From the NCBI GenBank assembly GCA_034008185.1, contig CM067081.1, positions 29,448,806 to 29,512,805 on the forward strand: a stretch of DNA of 64,000 nucleotides, written 5' to 3'. Positions 62,101-64,000 of the stretch are shown here, in pieces (position 1 is the stretch's first letter; every line of letters starts with the position of its first letter). The translations under genes were made by a program, and so were the position numbers. Under the pieces are notes generated by a model that made no database searches, had not been told where the DNA came from, and worked only from the letters and a program-made list of their open reading frames with translations. The DNA is from Gorsachius magnificus (taxonomy: Eukaryota; Chordata; Aves; Pelecaniformes; Ardeidae).

Positions 62101-64000
62101 ACTGAGTCAGTATTTAACTGAATCTCTCAAACCAAAAGAGTTGTATAGCGAATACTGCATGTAGTTTTCATCCTGAGGGTTCAGAAACTTTGAATGGTTA
62201 TTACTTATATTGCTCTAACAATATGGGTCGGTGCCCATGTGCTGGCCCTGGGCAGGGTCGTTGTGCTGGGAAAACAGAGAACAAAGATGCTTTGCACCCC
62301 AAACAATATATATTATAACGGTTTCTCAAGCAAAAGGTAGCAGAGACACAGCATGAAGTTCAGAGACAGCTTGAACCACCATCCACTTTCACCATCACTG
62401 TGTTTATCAGAAGTTTGAAATACAGGATTGCTCCAGGAAAGCAGTCTGAAAAACAGAGCTGAAGAGTTTCTTGCCTTAATTCTGTGACATATAAGACAAA
62501 CTGCTGTTGAAGTGCAGTACACACTAGTCAGCACATGTCCATGGCAGGCCTGAAGTTAACCTTCTGTCTGAAAGGTGATCTTCCTACAAGGAACATACCT
62601 TTGGTATGCAGAAGCATGATCAGCTGTGTTACCAAGGTCTGTGGTGCAGACCACAGTGGAAACTCAGGCTACGTCCACACCTCACATTGCTTCAAGTCTG
62701 GACCTATCCCAAATAACAGGGAGCCAGTGAGGGCACCTGGAAGACCTGCAATAACTGTTTGAGCCATTTATTGTTCCTGAAGCATCACGAGTGCATTCAG
62801 AAGAGGGTGATTGGGGTTGCTGGCCCCCAGGATTCAGAGGTAAGAGGGCAGGCATGATTTGAACTGATCAGAACAGGCAGATGTTTACAGTTAAGCCCAC
62901 GCTGTCAAGTGGGTACCACAAACCCCACAGGTTCTGGACCAAGCCTGCTCTGAGGACCAGACCTACGCACTGCTCATGCTGTGAACAGCTCTCTGGAGGT
63001 GAGGAGCCAGAGCATGTCCACTCTACATATGGATCCATGCTCTCCCATTCAGTCAGCCTGCAGGAATCAAACCAAGGCAATGCAGGAAGAATTACACCCC
63101 AAGTGACCATGTTGAGAAGGGCTTCGTGTCCTCTGCAGCAAGGCAGAGTGGGTCTTTCCCAACACAAAGGCGAATGCTACACAGCTAAGCCACGAAGGCA
63201 GACAAGCTGTGGCCAATCCAACACAAGCAATGCAGGCAGAAAACATGAGGGCGATACATTTAAACACGCCTAAGCCTGCCCTTGGGCTCTTCACCCCACT
63301 GAGCAGTAGATAGGTGTGAAAGGTGGGCTGGGAGGAAGCCCAGGCCCCCGGCGCTATGATCTGGCATGCTCCGGGGGACATCAGAGGCCAGACAAAATCT
63401 GGGGCGTGCGAACGACTAGTGGCTAGCGTCTGCCCTGGCACAAACAGGTTTCAGCTCTTCCTCAAATCGATGGGTGTGCCCCCAGCTCTCGTCAGAGCCC
63501 AAGACCGCCCCAGGCAGCGCAGCCCAAGGAGGATGACAATGAATGTGAGTAATTCTTGAAATTTGTGGGAAGACTATTCAGACGTCTGACTTCCTGCTTC
63601 TGCATGTACAAAGGAGATGTTTTTGTCTAAAGGAGTGGAAACAGCTTATGCTGATATAAAACCTCGTGCATCGGGGCAGAGGAGCAAAGAGCCCAGGAGA
63701 GCTACAGCCAGTTAAGGGGGAGCAGGGGGAAAACACGGGGAACTCTGCGAGGGAGCCACGCTGACCCAGTGCAAAGAGGGAAGTAACCTATGGCTGGGAA
63801 GGAGCTCATACACAGGAATTCCCCTTGGACCAAAGGGGAACCAGCCGCCGAAGTGAGACTCTGAGTCACAGCTCGTTTCCCATGGTACTGCTGGCCGAGG
63901 CAATCACACAGTTACCCCCGCCTCAAGGCCAGATTGCATTTCAGTCCAGCCTAAAAGCCTTTTAATAAAGGTTAATCTGGATGGCAATGCCAGCTTTATA
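59134..64000. other. Intergenic, no gene recognised
   Basis: The stretch begins with the second copy of the LTR target duplication. It holds a GC-rich patch at 59,390-59,480 with a hairpin (59,439-59,465), a weakly repeated motif at 61,067-61,107, and a TATAAAA at 63,655-63,661 with an AP-1 site (63,862-63,868) near the right edge. Frames up to 156 codons (59,189-59,659 plus) show no recognised domain. Confidence 0.4.
59439..59465. other. 8-bp perfect-stem hairpin
   Basis: GCGCTGCC (59,439-59,446) and GGCAGCGC (59,458-59,465) can pair around an 11-nt loop. The surroundings are GC-rich and CpG-bearing. There is no T run after it and no known RNA resemblance. Confidence 0.6.

Noticed and set aside
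1..64000. tRNA genes, rRNA, CRISPR arrays, prokaryotic operons
   Set aside because: No tRNA B-box with matching cloverleaf, no rRNA sequence, no spaced direct repeats, and the whole character of the window is vertebrate nuclear DNA.

Overview
The window looks like non-coding nuclear DNA from a bird, probably a neoavian. The main evidence is at least seven fragments of CR1 non-LTR retrotransposons, with the typical avian CR1 3' end (ATTCTATG-type octamer repeats next to a TTCCAACC/GGTTGGAA block). Two long terminal repeats of endogenous retroviruses also resemble LTRs I know from bird genomes. The mixed AT-rich and GC-rich composition, simple repeats and absence of operon-like gene packing exclude a prokaryote. 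I could not place the locus or name the species.

I found no host protein-coding gene or exon that I can recognise, and no rRNA, tRNA, known microRNA or CRISPR array. Of the open frames longer than about 100 codons, the only ones with recognisable protein homology are pieces of CR1 reverse transcriptase. The rest look like chance frames, or are too weak to call.

Layout. 1-250: CR1 fragment cut by the window edge. 1434-2598: the youngest-looking CR1, 5'-truncated, with the last ~360 codons of its reverse-transcriptase ORF open. 4240-4304: short CR1 3' end. 8621-9167: another CR1 of the same type. 13,720-14,240: CpG-rich, G-quadruplex-prone block, the best promoter/CpG-island candidate. 14,250-41,800: long gene-free stretch with simple repeats and several clusters of homeodomain- or octamer-like sites that could be conserved regulatory elements. 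41,818-43,761: a nest of three CR1 copies of different ages. 45,841-45,931: large GATA/GAAA microsatellite. 48,490-49,070: old plus-strand solo LTR. 49,756-49,840: MITE-like hairpin. 58,040-59,133: complete minus-strand solo LTR, TG...CA, flanked by a perfect 5-bp target duplication (GGGGT), with its own CCAAT/TATA promoter, a tandemly repeated interior and a poly(A) signal. 59,134-64,000: no gene recognised.

Nothing here forms a pathway or a gene system. The clearest observations are the structurally complete LTR with its duplication, the layered CR1 history, and a few regulatory-looking motif clusters that need cross-species alignment to test. Assignments rest on reading the sequence and on remembered family features; no search or alignment was run.
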